This document shows positions 1 to 6,953 of a stretch of DNA of 64,000 nucleotides, piece after piece; the stretch's first letter is position 1, and every line of letters starts with the position of its first letter. This DNA comes from Candidatus Altimarinota bacterium (GTDB lineage: Bacteria; Patescibacteriota; Gracilibacteria; UBA1369; LOWO2-01-FULL-3). The notes below the pieces were generated by a model, which had not been told where the DNA came from, searched no databases, and saw only the letters and a list, made by a program, of their open reading frames with translations. The stretch lies in NCBI GenBank assembly GCA_023231115.1, contig JALNWA010000005.1, positions 3,351 through 67,350 on the forward strand, read 5' to 3'. The position numbers were made by a program, and so were the translations under genes.

Positions 1-500
1 TCAAAATCGGACATTATATATTTGTCGTATCTCTTTTTAAACGGCCAGATTTTTCGTAAAAAACTACGTTTTATAAACAGGTCAGAAAATCTAAAATCTC
101 TTCTGCACGATTGTTGAACCTCACCGCTGTTATACATAAGTTTTGGTCCAACCATGCCGATATTTTTATGCGCATCAAGATAATCCACGAGTTTTTGGAG
201 AGTATCTTCTTCGACAGTAATATCAGTATTTAAAATCAAAAGATATTCACCACTCGCGACTTTTGCCGCGAAATTATGACCACTGCCGTATCCAAGATTT
301 TTTCCGGGTTCAACAAGTTTTATTTCTCCATTTGAAACAGCAGTTCTTAAATATTTTAGACTGTCATCAGTCGAAGCATTGTCGCAAAAAATTATTTCGA
401 ATTCGAAATTTGTTTTGCTCTTCTTTAAGGCCTCCACGCAAAGTCTTGGAAAATATTTTTGATTGAAGTTTACTATTGTTACGGAAAGTTTCGGTGCCAT
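1..500 (-). CDS. Family 2 glycosyltransferase, C-terminus beyond the window
   Basis: The protein starts at the ATG complementary to 498-500 and runs off the left edge, so about 166 N-terminal residues are visible. It opens with the short beta strand LSVTIVNFN typical of GT-A glycosyltransferases. A CDNASTDDS stretch is the usual nucleotide-sugar motif, and LILNTDITVEED contains the DxD-like metal/nucleotide site. GMVGPKLMYNSGEVQQS resembles rhamnosyltransferase-type GT2 enzymes. The expected role is transfer of a sugar from a nucleotide donor to a cell-surface glycan or lipid at the inner membrane face; the acceptor cannot be read. It lies 13 bp downstream of the sugar nucleotidyltransferase gene on the same strand, so the two are probably cotranscribed. 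Confidence 0.9.
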   Translation of the reverse strand, partial: MAPKLSVTIVNFNQKYFPRLCVEALKKSKTNFEFEIIFCDNASTDDSLKYLRTAVSNGEIKLVEPGKNLGYGSGHNFAAKVASGEYLLILNTDITVEEDTLQKLVDYLDAHKNIGMVGPKLMYNSGEVQQSCRRDFRFSDLFIKRSFLRKIWPFKKRYDKYIMSDF

Positions 501-513
501 TTTTTTTGAAAAA

Positions 514-1827
514 TTATTTAATTTTTTTCTTCATTTCTCCGCGATCTATTTTGCTTATATCAACTTTATTTTCAGAAATTTTTAATTTTATTTCGCCTCT
601 TACAAAACTTTTTTCAGGAATATTTTCGGCAATCACAAGCCCTGCGCCGATGAAAGTATCGCTTCCGATTTTTACACCCGGCATGAAACTGTTATTTATT
701 CCGATTCGAATATTATCTCCGGTAATCATTCCAAGTTTATTTTCCCCTGTCGGTGTTTTTTTGTCGTCACTGTTAACTGAAATTTCGCCTTCATCAAGCC
801 TTAAATTGCCCGTCACAGTTCCTGCGCCGAAAGATACATTATTTCCAATTACGCTGTCTCCGATATAGTTTGAATGAGTCCAGACATCGTCCCCAAGAAA
901 ACTTCTTGCGACTTCCGTGGAAAATCCGATCACACAATTTTTTCCGATATTGCTTTCTCTTACTAAAGCATTAGTCGCGATTATGCTGTTGTCTCCAATG
1001 TAAACCGGACCATTAACAACTGCGCCCTCTAATATTTTTACATTTTCTCCAATAATCACATCGCCTTTTATTACAGCATTTTTCGAAATCTGCGCGCTTT
1101 TCGCAATAATTTTTTTTGCATTATCAAAGAAAAATTTGAAAACTTTATTTACATGCCAAGGGAATTTTATCGGCTGCCAGAAGCCGTCATATTTAACTGC
1201 TTTCATCTTGATTCCGTCATTAATCATGTTCGCCAAAGCCACTTCGTATAGATCATCGCTGTCACTTTTTGCCTTTTCTAAATATGAAACCAACTTTGCA
1301 AAATCTTTATGAACATGCACAACCAAATTTACCAAATTGCTCGGCTCTTTTCCCTGCTCAGGCTTTTCAATAATATTTTTTATAAATCCATTTTCTGAAA
1401 TTTCCAAATATCCACCGGGAAAATATTCATGAACAACTTTTCCAAGCAAATATCCCTCGGCATCATCTTTCTCAAATGCATTTATTACGCTTTCAAATGC
1501 GGATTTTTCAACTACATCATTACTGCTGAAAATCAAAACACTCTCACTGCCAATCTTATTTTTCGCCGCCAAAATCGCGCCACACATTCCTGCATCAAGA
1601 TCTTTTTGCTCTACCACGGAAACTTCCATCCCCAAGTGTTTCCCACATAAATTAAGTTCCTCTAAATTGTGCTTTCCTCCAACAATAACCACCTCATCAA
1701 GTCCTGCATTTTTAATTAGCTTTAATTGATGTTCAATCAAAGGCTCACCAAGAAAATTCAAAAAATTCTTGTCCGTAATTGGCTTCATCCTTTTGCTCCT
1801 GCCTGCTCCGAGAAGTAATACTTTCAT
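514..1827 (-). CDS. GlmU-like sugar-1-phosphate nucleotidyltransferase with left-handed beta-helix domain
   Basis: This 437-residue protein has two domains. Residues 1 to about 225 form a nucleotidyltransferase: a modified signature LLGAGRSKRM near the N-terminus, LGEPLIEHQL, SSNDVV at the expected metal-binding position, and IIEKPE. Residues about 245-420 are imperfect hexapeptide repeats of a left-handed beta helix (GDVIIGENVKILEG and GAGTVTGNL are visible). The family makes UDP- or dTDP-sugars, and the helix may carry an acyl/acetyltransferase site. The layout resembles archaeal-type bifunctional enzymes as well as bacterial GlmU (usually about 450 residues). The exact sugar is not determinable, so no symbol is given. 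The gene precedes the glycosyltransferase and probably supplies its donor. Confidence 0.8.
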   Translation of the reverse strand: MKVLLLGAGRSKRMKPITDKNFLNFLGEPLIEHQLKLIKNAGLDEVVIVGGKHNLEELNLCGKHLGMEVSVVEQKDLDAGMCGAILAAKNKIGSESVLIFSSNDVVEKSAFESVINAFEKDDAEGYLLGKVVHEYFPGGYLEISENGFIKNIIEKPEQGKEPSNLVNLVVHVHKDFAKLVSYLEKAKSDSDDLYEVALANMINDGIKMKAVKYDGFWQPIKFPWHVNKVFKFFFDNAKKIIAKSAQISKNAVIKGDVIIGENVKILEGAVVNGPVYIGDNSIIATNALVRESNIGKNCVIGFSTEVARSFLGDDVWTHSNYIGDSVIGNNVSFGAGTVTGNLRLDEGEISVNSDDKKTPTGENKLGMITGDNIRIGINNSFMPGVKIGSDTFIGAGLVIAENIPEKSFVRGEIKLKISENKVDISKIDRGEMKKKIK

Positions 1828-1902
1828 AATTTATAAATACATGTACCGCGATTATACAGCGAAAAGGTGAGTTTTGAAAGGTTTTAAGGCTACTTCCTTG
1901 AT

Positions 1903-1930
1903 TTGACTTTTTGTTTTTTTTTGATATATT
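1903..1930 (+). promoter_or_regulatory. Promoter for a small RNA candidate
   Basis: TTGACT (1903-1908) and TATATT (1925-1930) are separated by 16 bp. No plus-strand gene follows before 2020; instead a set of hairpins and a T-run do. Confidence 0.5.
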
Positions 1931-1936
1931 TACCAC

Positions 1937-2020
1937 GATGTTTGGAGGGTTCGCCCTCTCACGGCTTCCAAGCCGTAACCAAGCGTCAACAAAGAACCCG
2001 CTTCAATGCGGATTTTTTGT
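1937..2020 (+). ncRNA. Candidate structured small RNA of about 84 nt
   Basis: Between two minus-strand genes, a consensus promoter is followed by three hairpins. The first is GAGGG-TTCG-CCCTC at 1945-1958. The second is ACGGC/GCCGT at 1961-1976. The third is CCGC/GCGG at 1998-2011, followed by TTTTTT at 2013-2018, which looks like an intrinsic terminator. No tRNA cloverleaf can be formed. No family was recognised. The predicted 3' end reaches almost to the end of the convergent gene at 2023. Confidence 0.4.
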
Positions 2021-2022
2021 TT

Positions 2023-2499
2023 TTAATCTTCCTCCGGAATCCCTTCATGCAACATTCTACTCATTGTTTCCCTGTTCATGCCCCAAAATGGAATAATACT
2101 CCAAAAAAATTTACGACCATTCTCTATTTGTTTAATGATAACTCTAACTCGATTTCTTTTTATAATTGCAATAAATTCATAATATTTTACCGGTTTAAGT
2201 ACAGTATCAGTTCGACTATGCACGCGTATTCGTTCAAACTTTTTGGTTTCCAATATTCCTTGTAAAGTATGGGATAACTTCAATATTTCCGGGACAAGAT
2301 GTAAAAGCTTAAATCTCATATACTGGTCCTGCTCCAAGCGAGCCTTCTTGCGTTTCTTGAACTTAAGATGTTCGAGCCCGTGTAAGCCAAAAGATACTTT
2401 CTCCTTTAAGTAAGGACAATAAACGTCACAAAGCGATCTGTAAAATATCTCCCCACTTTCTTTTACTTCTTTAAATTGTTGCTTTGTAAAATTAAGCAT
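2023..2499 (-). CDS. Hypothetical 158-residue protein, possibly a RelE/Barnase-like nuclease fold
   Basis: The family was not recognised with certainty. The protein is soluble and basic, with a Lys/Arg-rich centre (FKKRKKARLEQ, residues about 47-57) and a C-terminal half of alternating beta strands (KYYEFIAIIKRNRVRVIIKQ, then FFWSIIPFW). This pattern resembles the phage Barnase-EndoU-ColicinE5/D-RelE-like nuclease group, but the assignment is an inference. It begins 11 bp after the stop of a truncated hicA remnant and follows hicB on the same strand. It could therefore be a replacement toxin for that antitoxin or simply an unrelated neighbour. The predicted small RNA at 1937-2020 converges on its 3' end. 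Confidence 0.6.
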   Translation of the reverse strand: MLNFTKQQFKEVKESGEIFYRSLCDVYCPYLKEKVSFGLHGLEHLKFKKRKKARLEQDQYMRFKLLHLVPEILKLSHTLQGILETKKFERIRVHSRTDTVLKPVKYYEFIAIIKRNRVRVIIKQIENGRKFFWSIIPFWGMNRETMSRMLHEGIPEED

Positions 2500-2510
2500 G
2501 ACAAAAATTA

Positions 2511-2612
2511 TTAGTTAAAAATCGCATGACTTCCATTTTGACGCACAAACAAAAAACCATTTTCATTCAAAAGTTTTATTAATTTTCTTGGAGTATAGTT
2601 ATACTTTGACAT
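2511..2612 (-). pseudogene. hicA: Truncated hicA toxin (33 codons)
   Basis: A reading frame of 33 codons starts at the ATG complementary to 2610-2612, inside the end of hicB. It encodes a HicA-like N-terminus: RKLIKLLNENGFLFVRQNGSH, then AIFN and a TAA stop. Full HicA proteins continue for about 30 residues after the GSHxxF motif (compare the intact copy at 55986-56210). The catalytic His (here His29) is present, but the second half, including the VPVHG-like strand, is missing. No continuation was seen in other frames before the next gene at 2499, so this looks like a deletion and not a single frameshift. Confidence 0.75.
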
Positions 2613-2796
2613 GTTGTTTTCTCTTCATAAGTGGACTGATGGTTTGTGATTCCACTTCATCCTCTATGTAGAGAGAAACAGCGTTCTTGAGGTTTTTCAT
2701 GGCCTCTGCCTTTGTGTCCCCAAACGTATGACAACCATTAAGCTCCTTACAATAAGCATGAAATTTCTTGCCGTCTTTTTCGATCTTAAAGGTTAA
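2599..2796 (-). CDS. hicB: HicB-family antitoxin
   Basis: HicB antitoxins bind and neutralise the HicA mRNA interferase and repress their own operon. The residues FHAYCKELNGCHTFGDTKAEA followed by a helix with LKNAVSLYIEDE are the typical HicB partial RNase-H-like fold; the protein is about 65 residues from the chosen start. An upstream in-frame ATG at 2871 is possible. However, a perfect TATAAT (-10, minus strand, 2825-2830) lies inside that extension, so initiation at 2796 is preferred. The 3' end overlaps the start of the truncated hicA by 14 bp, the usual coupled arrangement. With the toxin broken, it is an orphan antitoxin or acts on a distant HicA. Confidence 0.8.
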   Translation of the reverse strand, partial: LTFKIEKDGKKFHAYCKELNGCHTFGDTKAEAMKNLKNAVSLYIEDEVESQTISPLMKRKQHVKV

Positions 2797-3003
2797 CATA
2801 GATATTTGAGATATTATCGTTTGCATTATAACATAGAGATTTATGGAATTAAACTGTCCTGCTTGTAACACATCGACATTAAATTTTTATTAAAAAAAGT
2901 TAAAATCTTTACTGGAAAGAAATAATTTGTAAATTTTGACAACAAGAAATACGACACGGAAAAAGATGATAAGACCTCGCTCGGCGAAATTTTGGACTAT
3001 TCA

Positions 3004-3450
3004 TTAACGCGTAGTCCCTTCTTCATTAAAACTCTTTAAGGTTTTCGTAAAAGCCTCAAGTTCTTCGCTACGAAGCCTTGTGATTCTACTATCCGTATCA
3101 ATTTCCCTAGATTGTAACTCAAATCTTTTAGCCAATAACTTTTGTCCCCAAGCAGGATACCCACGCATATTTTCATCAAGCATAGCACCGGGATCACCAC
3201 AAAGTTCTCTAGTAAATGCTCCTGCCTCTCTAGCTTTATTATATGCTGAATTAATAGACTCTCTTGTCGTTAATAAACCATAATCAATCTCTCCATTCAA
3301 ATCGTCCAAAACTGTCTCATTCCTTTCAAGAGCAAATTCGCAACTGGCAAAATTCACGTCTGCTCCACCACAACCAGCCATAGCAGTCATAGCAAGCCCC
3401 ATTATGGACATTTTACCAGATAATCCTTTTGGTGTTTCTCCTTTCGCCAT
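3004..3450 (-). CDS. Small predicted lipoprotein, function unknown
   Basis: From the ATG at 3450 the product has 148 residues. It has a basic start, a hydrophobic segment (MSIMGLAMTAMA) and a lipobox-like AMAGC, so export and lipid attachment at the Cys are likely. The mature part is charged and mostly helical, with many Glu/Arg residues; no domain was recognised. A longer start at 3480 exists, but the -10 of a strong minus-strand promoter (3485-3512) puts the transcript start near 3478, making the ATG at 3450 more plausible. The gene is monocistronic between hicB and the purP pair. The 132 bp between it and hicB hold no convincing gene. Confidence 0.65.
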   Translation of the reverse strand: MAKGETPKGLSGKMSIMGLAMTAMAGCGGADVNFASCEFALERNETVLDDLNGEIDYGLLTTRESINSAYNKAREAGAFTRELCGDPGAMLDENMRGYPAWGQKLLAKRFELQSREIDTDSRITRLRSEELEAFTKTLKSFNEEGTTR

Positions 3451-3484
3451 ATAAATAGTGTTAACATTATCTTTAAGCAATCAG

Positions 3485-3512
3485 ATTATACTGGTAATTA
3501 AAAATATGTCAA
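3485..3512 (-). promoter_or_regulatory. Promoter of the lipoprotein gene
   Basis: Reading the minus strand, TTGACA (3507-3512) and TATAAT (3485-3490) both match consensus and are separated by 16 bp, just upstream of the lipoprotein gene. Confidence 0.7.
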
Positions 3513-3525
3513 GCTAAACACATTC

Positions 3526-4716
3526 CTACGTCAAAATCTCTTTAAGCTTCCCTTGTTTTACAGCCTCTTTCACCTCCATTCCGATTCTTTCTCCGAAACT
3601 TACACTCTCGCCGTAAAGATAGGTTGTACAAGGCGTAAATCTCGTTCCAGGTGATCCGGGAATTCTCATTGAAACATCAAAAACTACAAATTCTTCTTTT
3701 CCTTCATACGCAGCGATGGCTCCTTGTAGAGCAAAAGCACCGATTATTCCGGGAGCGACTTCTTTCTTCAAAGTTGCCACAAATTTTTCACCTGCCTCGA
3801 AAGCTTTTTCGAGAATTGATTCTTTTGTAGTACAAGCCACATGTCCGGTTTCAATCATTGATGGAGTATATCCAGCTTCCAAAAGTTCCATCTGAGTTTT
3901 TGCATTTAATCTCAAAAATCCATCCAAAGAAGTCTGTCTTCGTAAATCAGTTCCCATTATTTCGAGCTCATCATTAAGCGGAGAATAGAAGAAATTGAAA
4001 TTTATTTGTGCGCCGATGATGAATTCTTCTATAACGGAATTATCCAAATCTTTCTTATTTATTTTTCCTTCCTTAACAAATCTTTCACTATCAGAAAAAT
4101 AATCAGCTGTGTTTGTAACAACAAAAAAAGCTCTTTCATATCCCCTTATCGCTTCATTCACTTTTACAATTAATGGTCCTCCTTTTTCAGTGATGAAGTG
4201 TTTATCCAACAATTTTTTAGTCTCTTCTTTATCCAATTTTTGTCCACCTTCTCTTATAATTTTCGGCATTCTTATTCCGGCTTTTTCAAGAAGATAATAT
4301 TGGTTTTTCGGCTGATCCCTCTCCTCAAGTTTTACGCCTTCCCTAAGCCCAAAAACCGGCACTTTAAATTTATCTTCGAAGTCTTTAAAGTCTTTAAAAT
4401 AAACCCAGAAATATCGATTATGAATGAAAATCGTATTCATTGCACGAAGCTTTTCTTGCACATCTTCATTGATAATATCGGAAAATTTATCTACCAAAAT
4501 TATTTCATCAATACATCCTCGTCCGTCACCGCGTGTTTTATAATATTTGGAATATGTCTTGTCTCTGCCCTTTTGGCAAACAGCGACAGTTTTAAATCCA
4601 TGTTTTTTTGCGCCACTGCAAACATCTAAAGCGCTATGTCCGCCAAGAACACCGATTGTAATATTTTTTAAATCGTAATTTTTTAAAATATCCAAAATGT
4701 CTTTTTGTCCGATCAT
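3526..4716 (-). CDS. PurP-type ATP-grasp ligase, divergent paralog
   Basis: This 396-residue protein belongs to the PurP (formate-phosphoribosylaminoimidazolecarboxamide ligase) family. The N-terminal domain has ITIGVLGGHSALDVCSGAKKHGF, and an ATP-grasp region follows with PLIVKVNE, VIEEFIIGAQINFNFFYS and VFDVSMRIPGSPG. PurP converts AICAR plus formate and ATP to FAICAR, the folate-independent route of the penultimate IMP step. It is longer than its neighbour (341 residues) and diverges in the first domain. By analogy with archaeal genomes that carry two PurP-like genes, it may have a related but different substrate. It follows the other copy by 18 bp, indicating an operon. Confidence 0.75.
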   Translation of the reverse strand: MIGQKDILDILKNYDLKNITIGVLGGHSALDVCSGAKKHGFKTVAVCQKGRDKTYSKYYKTRGDGRGCIDEIILVDKFSDIINEDVQEKLRAMNTIFIHNRYFWVYFKDFKDFEDKFKVPVFGLREGVKLEERDQPKNQYYLLEKAGIRMPKIIREGGQKLDKEETKKLLDKHFITEKGGPLIVKVNEAIRGYERAFFVVTNTADYFSDSERFVKEGKINKKDLDNSVIEEFIIGAQINFNFFYSPLNDELEIMGTDLRRQTSLDGFLRLNAKTQMELLEAGYTPSMIETGHVACTTKESILEKAFEAGEKFVATLKKEVAPGIIGAFALQGAIAAYEGKEEFVVFDVSMRIPGSPGTRFTPCTTYLYGESVSFGERIGMEVKEAVKQGKLKEILT

Positions 4717-4734
4717 TACTATAAAAGTTAAATA

Positions 4735-5760
4735 TTATCCAAGAACAGCTGAAAGCTTATCTTGTTCGATTGCCATTTTAATATCTCTTGCCAGTCTGCG
4801 TCCAGTGCTCATTGGTTCATTGTATTTTAGCCATGTATAAGGAGATCCGTTTATGTACGGATTTGTACCGGCTACAATTCTTGCTGAAATTTCAAAAACT
4901 GAATAATTAAGTTCAGGATCTATAACACCTTCAAGGCAGAAAGGACCAAAAAGCCCTCCATCAACTATCTTTTTCGAAGCATCTACAACGCGTTGTCCCA
5001 TTTCAAAAATCTCAGGCAAAAGCGATTCTCTGATAACCAAAGGTACATTTCCTGTAATTGTATAAGTCGTGCGAATTCCTACTTCGACCTGATCTTTCGC
5101 GGCAATTCGTCCGACAGAATCGGCATTTGATTCATATCGTTTATCAAATCCCATTACTTCAAGTTCGCCTGTAAGTCTGCTATAAAAATAGTGTGTATAT
5201 ACGGGAACTCCGACGATATATTCTTGAATGGCATATTTATCCATTCCATCCACACCCTTATATTCCGCATATCTTTCATGAAATTCTTTAGGGGAATTAG
5301 CCAAAAAATACCCTTTTCCTCCGTGTGCTCCGTGAAATTTTACAATCACAGGTCTATCTATTTCTTCAGGAGTTTCGAAAATTTTTGGAATTCTAATATT
5401 CGCATTTAGAAGCCATTGTCTCTCTTTTGTTCTGTCAGATTCCCAATCCAAAATCGCTTTTGTTCCGTAATGCATTGCCTTTATATCCATCACCTTTTCA
5501 GGGCCTATATAAGCCACAAAAGAACCATGTGGAATAACAATCGCATTCTGTTTTATAAGTTCAGGTTCAATTTTGAAATAATCCTTAAATGAATCTACAG
5601 TAATAATCTGATCCGCAACCCCATAAGACAAATAAGGCCTTTCTTTGCCTTTTTCGCAAATACAGATTGTCTCAAATCCTTCATCCTTTGCCCCTTTCAG
5701 GATCTGAAGCGCCGTATGGCTTCCTAGTGTTGCAATTTTATAATCTTTAATATTTCCCAT
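4735..5760 (-). CDS. purP: PurP, formate-dependent AICAR formyl ligase
   Basis: The 341-residue product closely fits the PurP pattern. An N-terminal domain begins IATLGSHTALQILKGAKDEGFE. A central ATP-grasp has PVIVKFHGAHGGKGYFLA and YAIQEYIVGVPVYTHYFYS. The C-terminal metal/ATP site is CLEGVID and VFEISARIVAGTNPY. Its expected cytosolic reaction is AICAR + formate + ATP to FAICAR + ADP + Pi in IMP synthesis. PurP is mainly known from archaea, and here it coexists with a complete bifunctional PurH at 12550-14088. It is the first gene of a two-gene operon with the divergent paralog. An intergenic of 175 bp separates it from the recombinase gene. Confidence 0.85.
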   Translation of the reverse strand: MGNIKDYKIATLGSHTALQILKGAKDEGFETICICEKGKERPYLSYGVADQIITVDSFKDYFKIEPELIKQNAIVIPHGSFVAYIGPEKVMDIKAMHYGTKAILDWESDRTKERQWLLNANIRIPKIFETPEEIDRPVIVKFHGAHGGKGYFLANSPKEFHERYAEYKGVDGMDKYAIQEYIVGVPVYTHYFYSRLTGELEVMGFDKRYESNADSVGRIAAKDQVEVGIRTTYTITGNVPLVIRESLLPEIFEMGQRVVDASKKIVDGGLFGPFCLEGVIDPELNYSVFEISARIVAGTNPYINGSPYTWLKYNEPMSTGRRLARDIKMAIEQDKLSAVLG

Positions 5761-5859
5761 ATACTAAAAAATTTAGGTCTTTTGGCCATCGTACAAGAAA
5801 CTTGAGCATTTGTCCACAGAAAAACTTTACTTTATCCAAGAATTTGCTAAAATAAGTAC

Positions 5860-5916
5860 AGAATAGGTTTTCGGCGGTGGTTTCAAGGCCACACGAAGCG
5901 GAAAACCTTTTCTTTT
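5860..5916 (+). ncRNA. Candidate short RNA or stand-alone terminator hairpin
   Basis: A weak promoter (TTTACT 5826-5831, 16 bp, TAAAAT 5848-5853) precedes a hairpin with outer arms AGGTTTTC (5865-5872) and GAAAACCT (5901-5908). An inner GTGG/CCAC pair sits inside and a T-rich run reaches 5916. No plus-strand gene lies upstream, so it is either a roughly 55-nt RNA or a terminator working against transcription between purP and the recombinase gene. Confidence 0.3.
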
Positions 5917-5935
5917 TGAATGAAAAATTTGCATA

Positions 5936-6754
5936 TCAAAGCGGACTTTTAATATTTTGAATACTCGACACAGAAACCTGAGTATATCTCTGCGTAGTGC
6001 GGATATTTTGATGTCCCAAAAGAGTTTGGATGTAGCGGATATCCGTGCCATTTTCCAGCAGATGTGTGGCAAAACTATGGCGAAGACTATGAAAAGTCGC
6101 GTCACAAAAAATCCCAGCCTTAGAAAGTGCATTGCTAAAGATTTTTTGTGCAGTCCGAGTAGTAAGTCGTCCGCCTCGTTCACTTTCAAAAAGAAAATCA
6201 TTTTTATCTTTTCTTATGACAAAATTACTTAAATCAAAAATCAACTTTTCCGGTAAAATGGTAATCCTGTCTTTATTGCCTTTCGCCTGTCTAACATAGA
6301 GAATTTTTTCAGTAAAATTCAAATCTTTAACTTTGATTTTTACAACTTCACTAACTCGAAGACCAGCTCCATAAGCCAAAGAAATCATAAGTCGGTGTTT
6401 TAAGTTTGTTATGGAATCAATAACTTTCAAAATGTCATTTTTCGCTAAAACAACAGGAAGTTTCAGGGGTCGACGTGCAAATTTTATATCAATTTTGCAA
6501 AAGCATTTCATAACATCTCTATAAAAAAACTTAATGGCATTTAGATAAAGATTCACAGTCTCAGGTGCATAATTTTTCAAATGTTTTTGTTCCAAAAAAT
6601 CTTTCACGATTTCCGCATCCAAAGACGAAACATCTCCACCAATAAAATTGAAAAACTCCCTCAAACAAGCCAAATAAGCCTTCTTAGTCTTTGGACTGTA
6701 ATTCCTGATAATAATTTCTCGTTCTGTCTGATTTAAGTGAAAAGAATAATCCAT
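5936..6754 (-). CDS. Tyrosine recombinase, integron-integrase-like
   Basis: From the ATG at 6754 the enzyme has 272 residues (a GTG five codons upstream is possible). The N-terminal SAM-like arm-binding domain covers about residues 5-90 and the catalytic domain about 100-265. All catalytic residues are present: Arg133 (GLRVSE), Lys158 (QAKGNK), His222 and Arg225 (HSLRHS), His248 (LLGHQ) and Tyr257 (RYTQV). The C-terminus IKSPL matches the RSPL/KSPL end common in integron integrases and some related integrases. The IntI-specific insertion before the HxLR motif is absent; only ESERGGRLTTRT occupies that place. The gene diverges from a cassette array with attC-like sites, the layout of an integron. 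An ordinary Xer-like integrase remains possible. Confidence 0.85.
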   Translation of the reverse strand: MDYSFHLNQTEREIIIRNYSPKTKKAYLACLREFFNFIGGDVSSLDAEIVKDFLEQKHLKNYAPETVNLYLNAIKFFYRDVMKCFCKIDIKFARRPLKLPVVLAKNDILKVIDSITNLKHRLMISLAYGAGLRVSEVVKIKVKDLNFTEKILYVRQAKGNKDRITILPEKLIFDLSNFVIRKDKNDFLFESERGGRLTTRTAQKIFSNALSKAGIFCDATFHSLRHSFATHLLENGTDIRYIQTLLGHQNIRTTQRYTQVSVSSIQNIKSPL

Positions 6755-6815
6755 ATATCCCTTATACACTCCCGACTTAAAATATTCTTAAAATTTTCAT
6801 AAAATCTCAAAACTA

Positions 6816-6844
6816 ATGACACCTCCCCAGTGTTCGGATATACT
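6816..6844 (+). promoter_or_regulatory. Candidate cassette promoter (Pc)
   Basis: ATGACA (6816-6821) and TATACT (6839-6844) with 17-bp spacing point into the cassette array, upstream of the attI-like junction. This is the position of Pc in integrons. Confidence 0.5.
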
Positions 6845-6854
6845 ACCTTCAACA

Positions 6855-6890
6855 GTTCCTATACGAAAACACTTCGTATAGAAACAAGTT
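6855..6890. other. Candidate attI-like recombination site
   Basis: A near-perfect 13-bp inverted repeat lies at 6855-6867 and 6873-6885 (one mismatch, 5-bp spacer; equivalently 12-bp arms with 7 bp between them). This geometry fits a tyrosine recombinase core. It runs into AAACAAG/TTAGCTG, with the inferred crossover between G6888 and T6889. The AAACAAG-TTAG end resembles the AAACAAAG-TTAG junction of class 1 attI. Binding has not been shown. Confidence 0.5.
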
Positions 6891-6946
6891 AGCTGAAATA
6901 AATAAATTCTTTTCGGCTATGGCCGAAAAATTATTCAGACAAATTT
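6888..6946. repeat. Left inverted end of the LysE cassette
   Basis: Three blocks, 6888-6896 (9 bp), 6899-6909 (11 bp) and 6930-6946 (17 bp), are exact reverse complements of 7608-7616, 7595-7605 and 7562-7578 in mirrored order. The two ends of the exporter cassette therefore form a long interrupted palindrome. Between blocks two and three sits an internal hairpin (TTTTCGGC/GCCGAAAA, 6910-6929). Confidence 0.75.
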
Positions 6947-6953
6947 AAAAAAA

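Noticed and set aside
2932..3005. Plus-strand stretch that reads like protein (KYDTEKDDKTSLGEILDYSL) before the lipoprotein end
   Set aside because: There is no start codon, a stop lies just upstream, and no relative was recognised; it may be a gene remnant, but this cannot be supported.
6855..6885. Inverted repeat looks like FRT/loxP half-sites
   Set aside because: Only about 8-11 bp match each of these sites, and spacer and arm order differ. It is treated as a recombinase core candidate and not as an FRT or loxP site.
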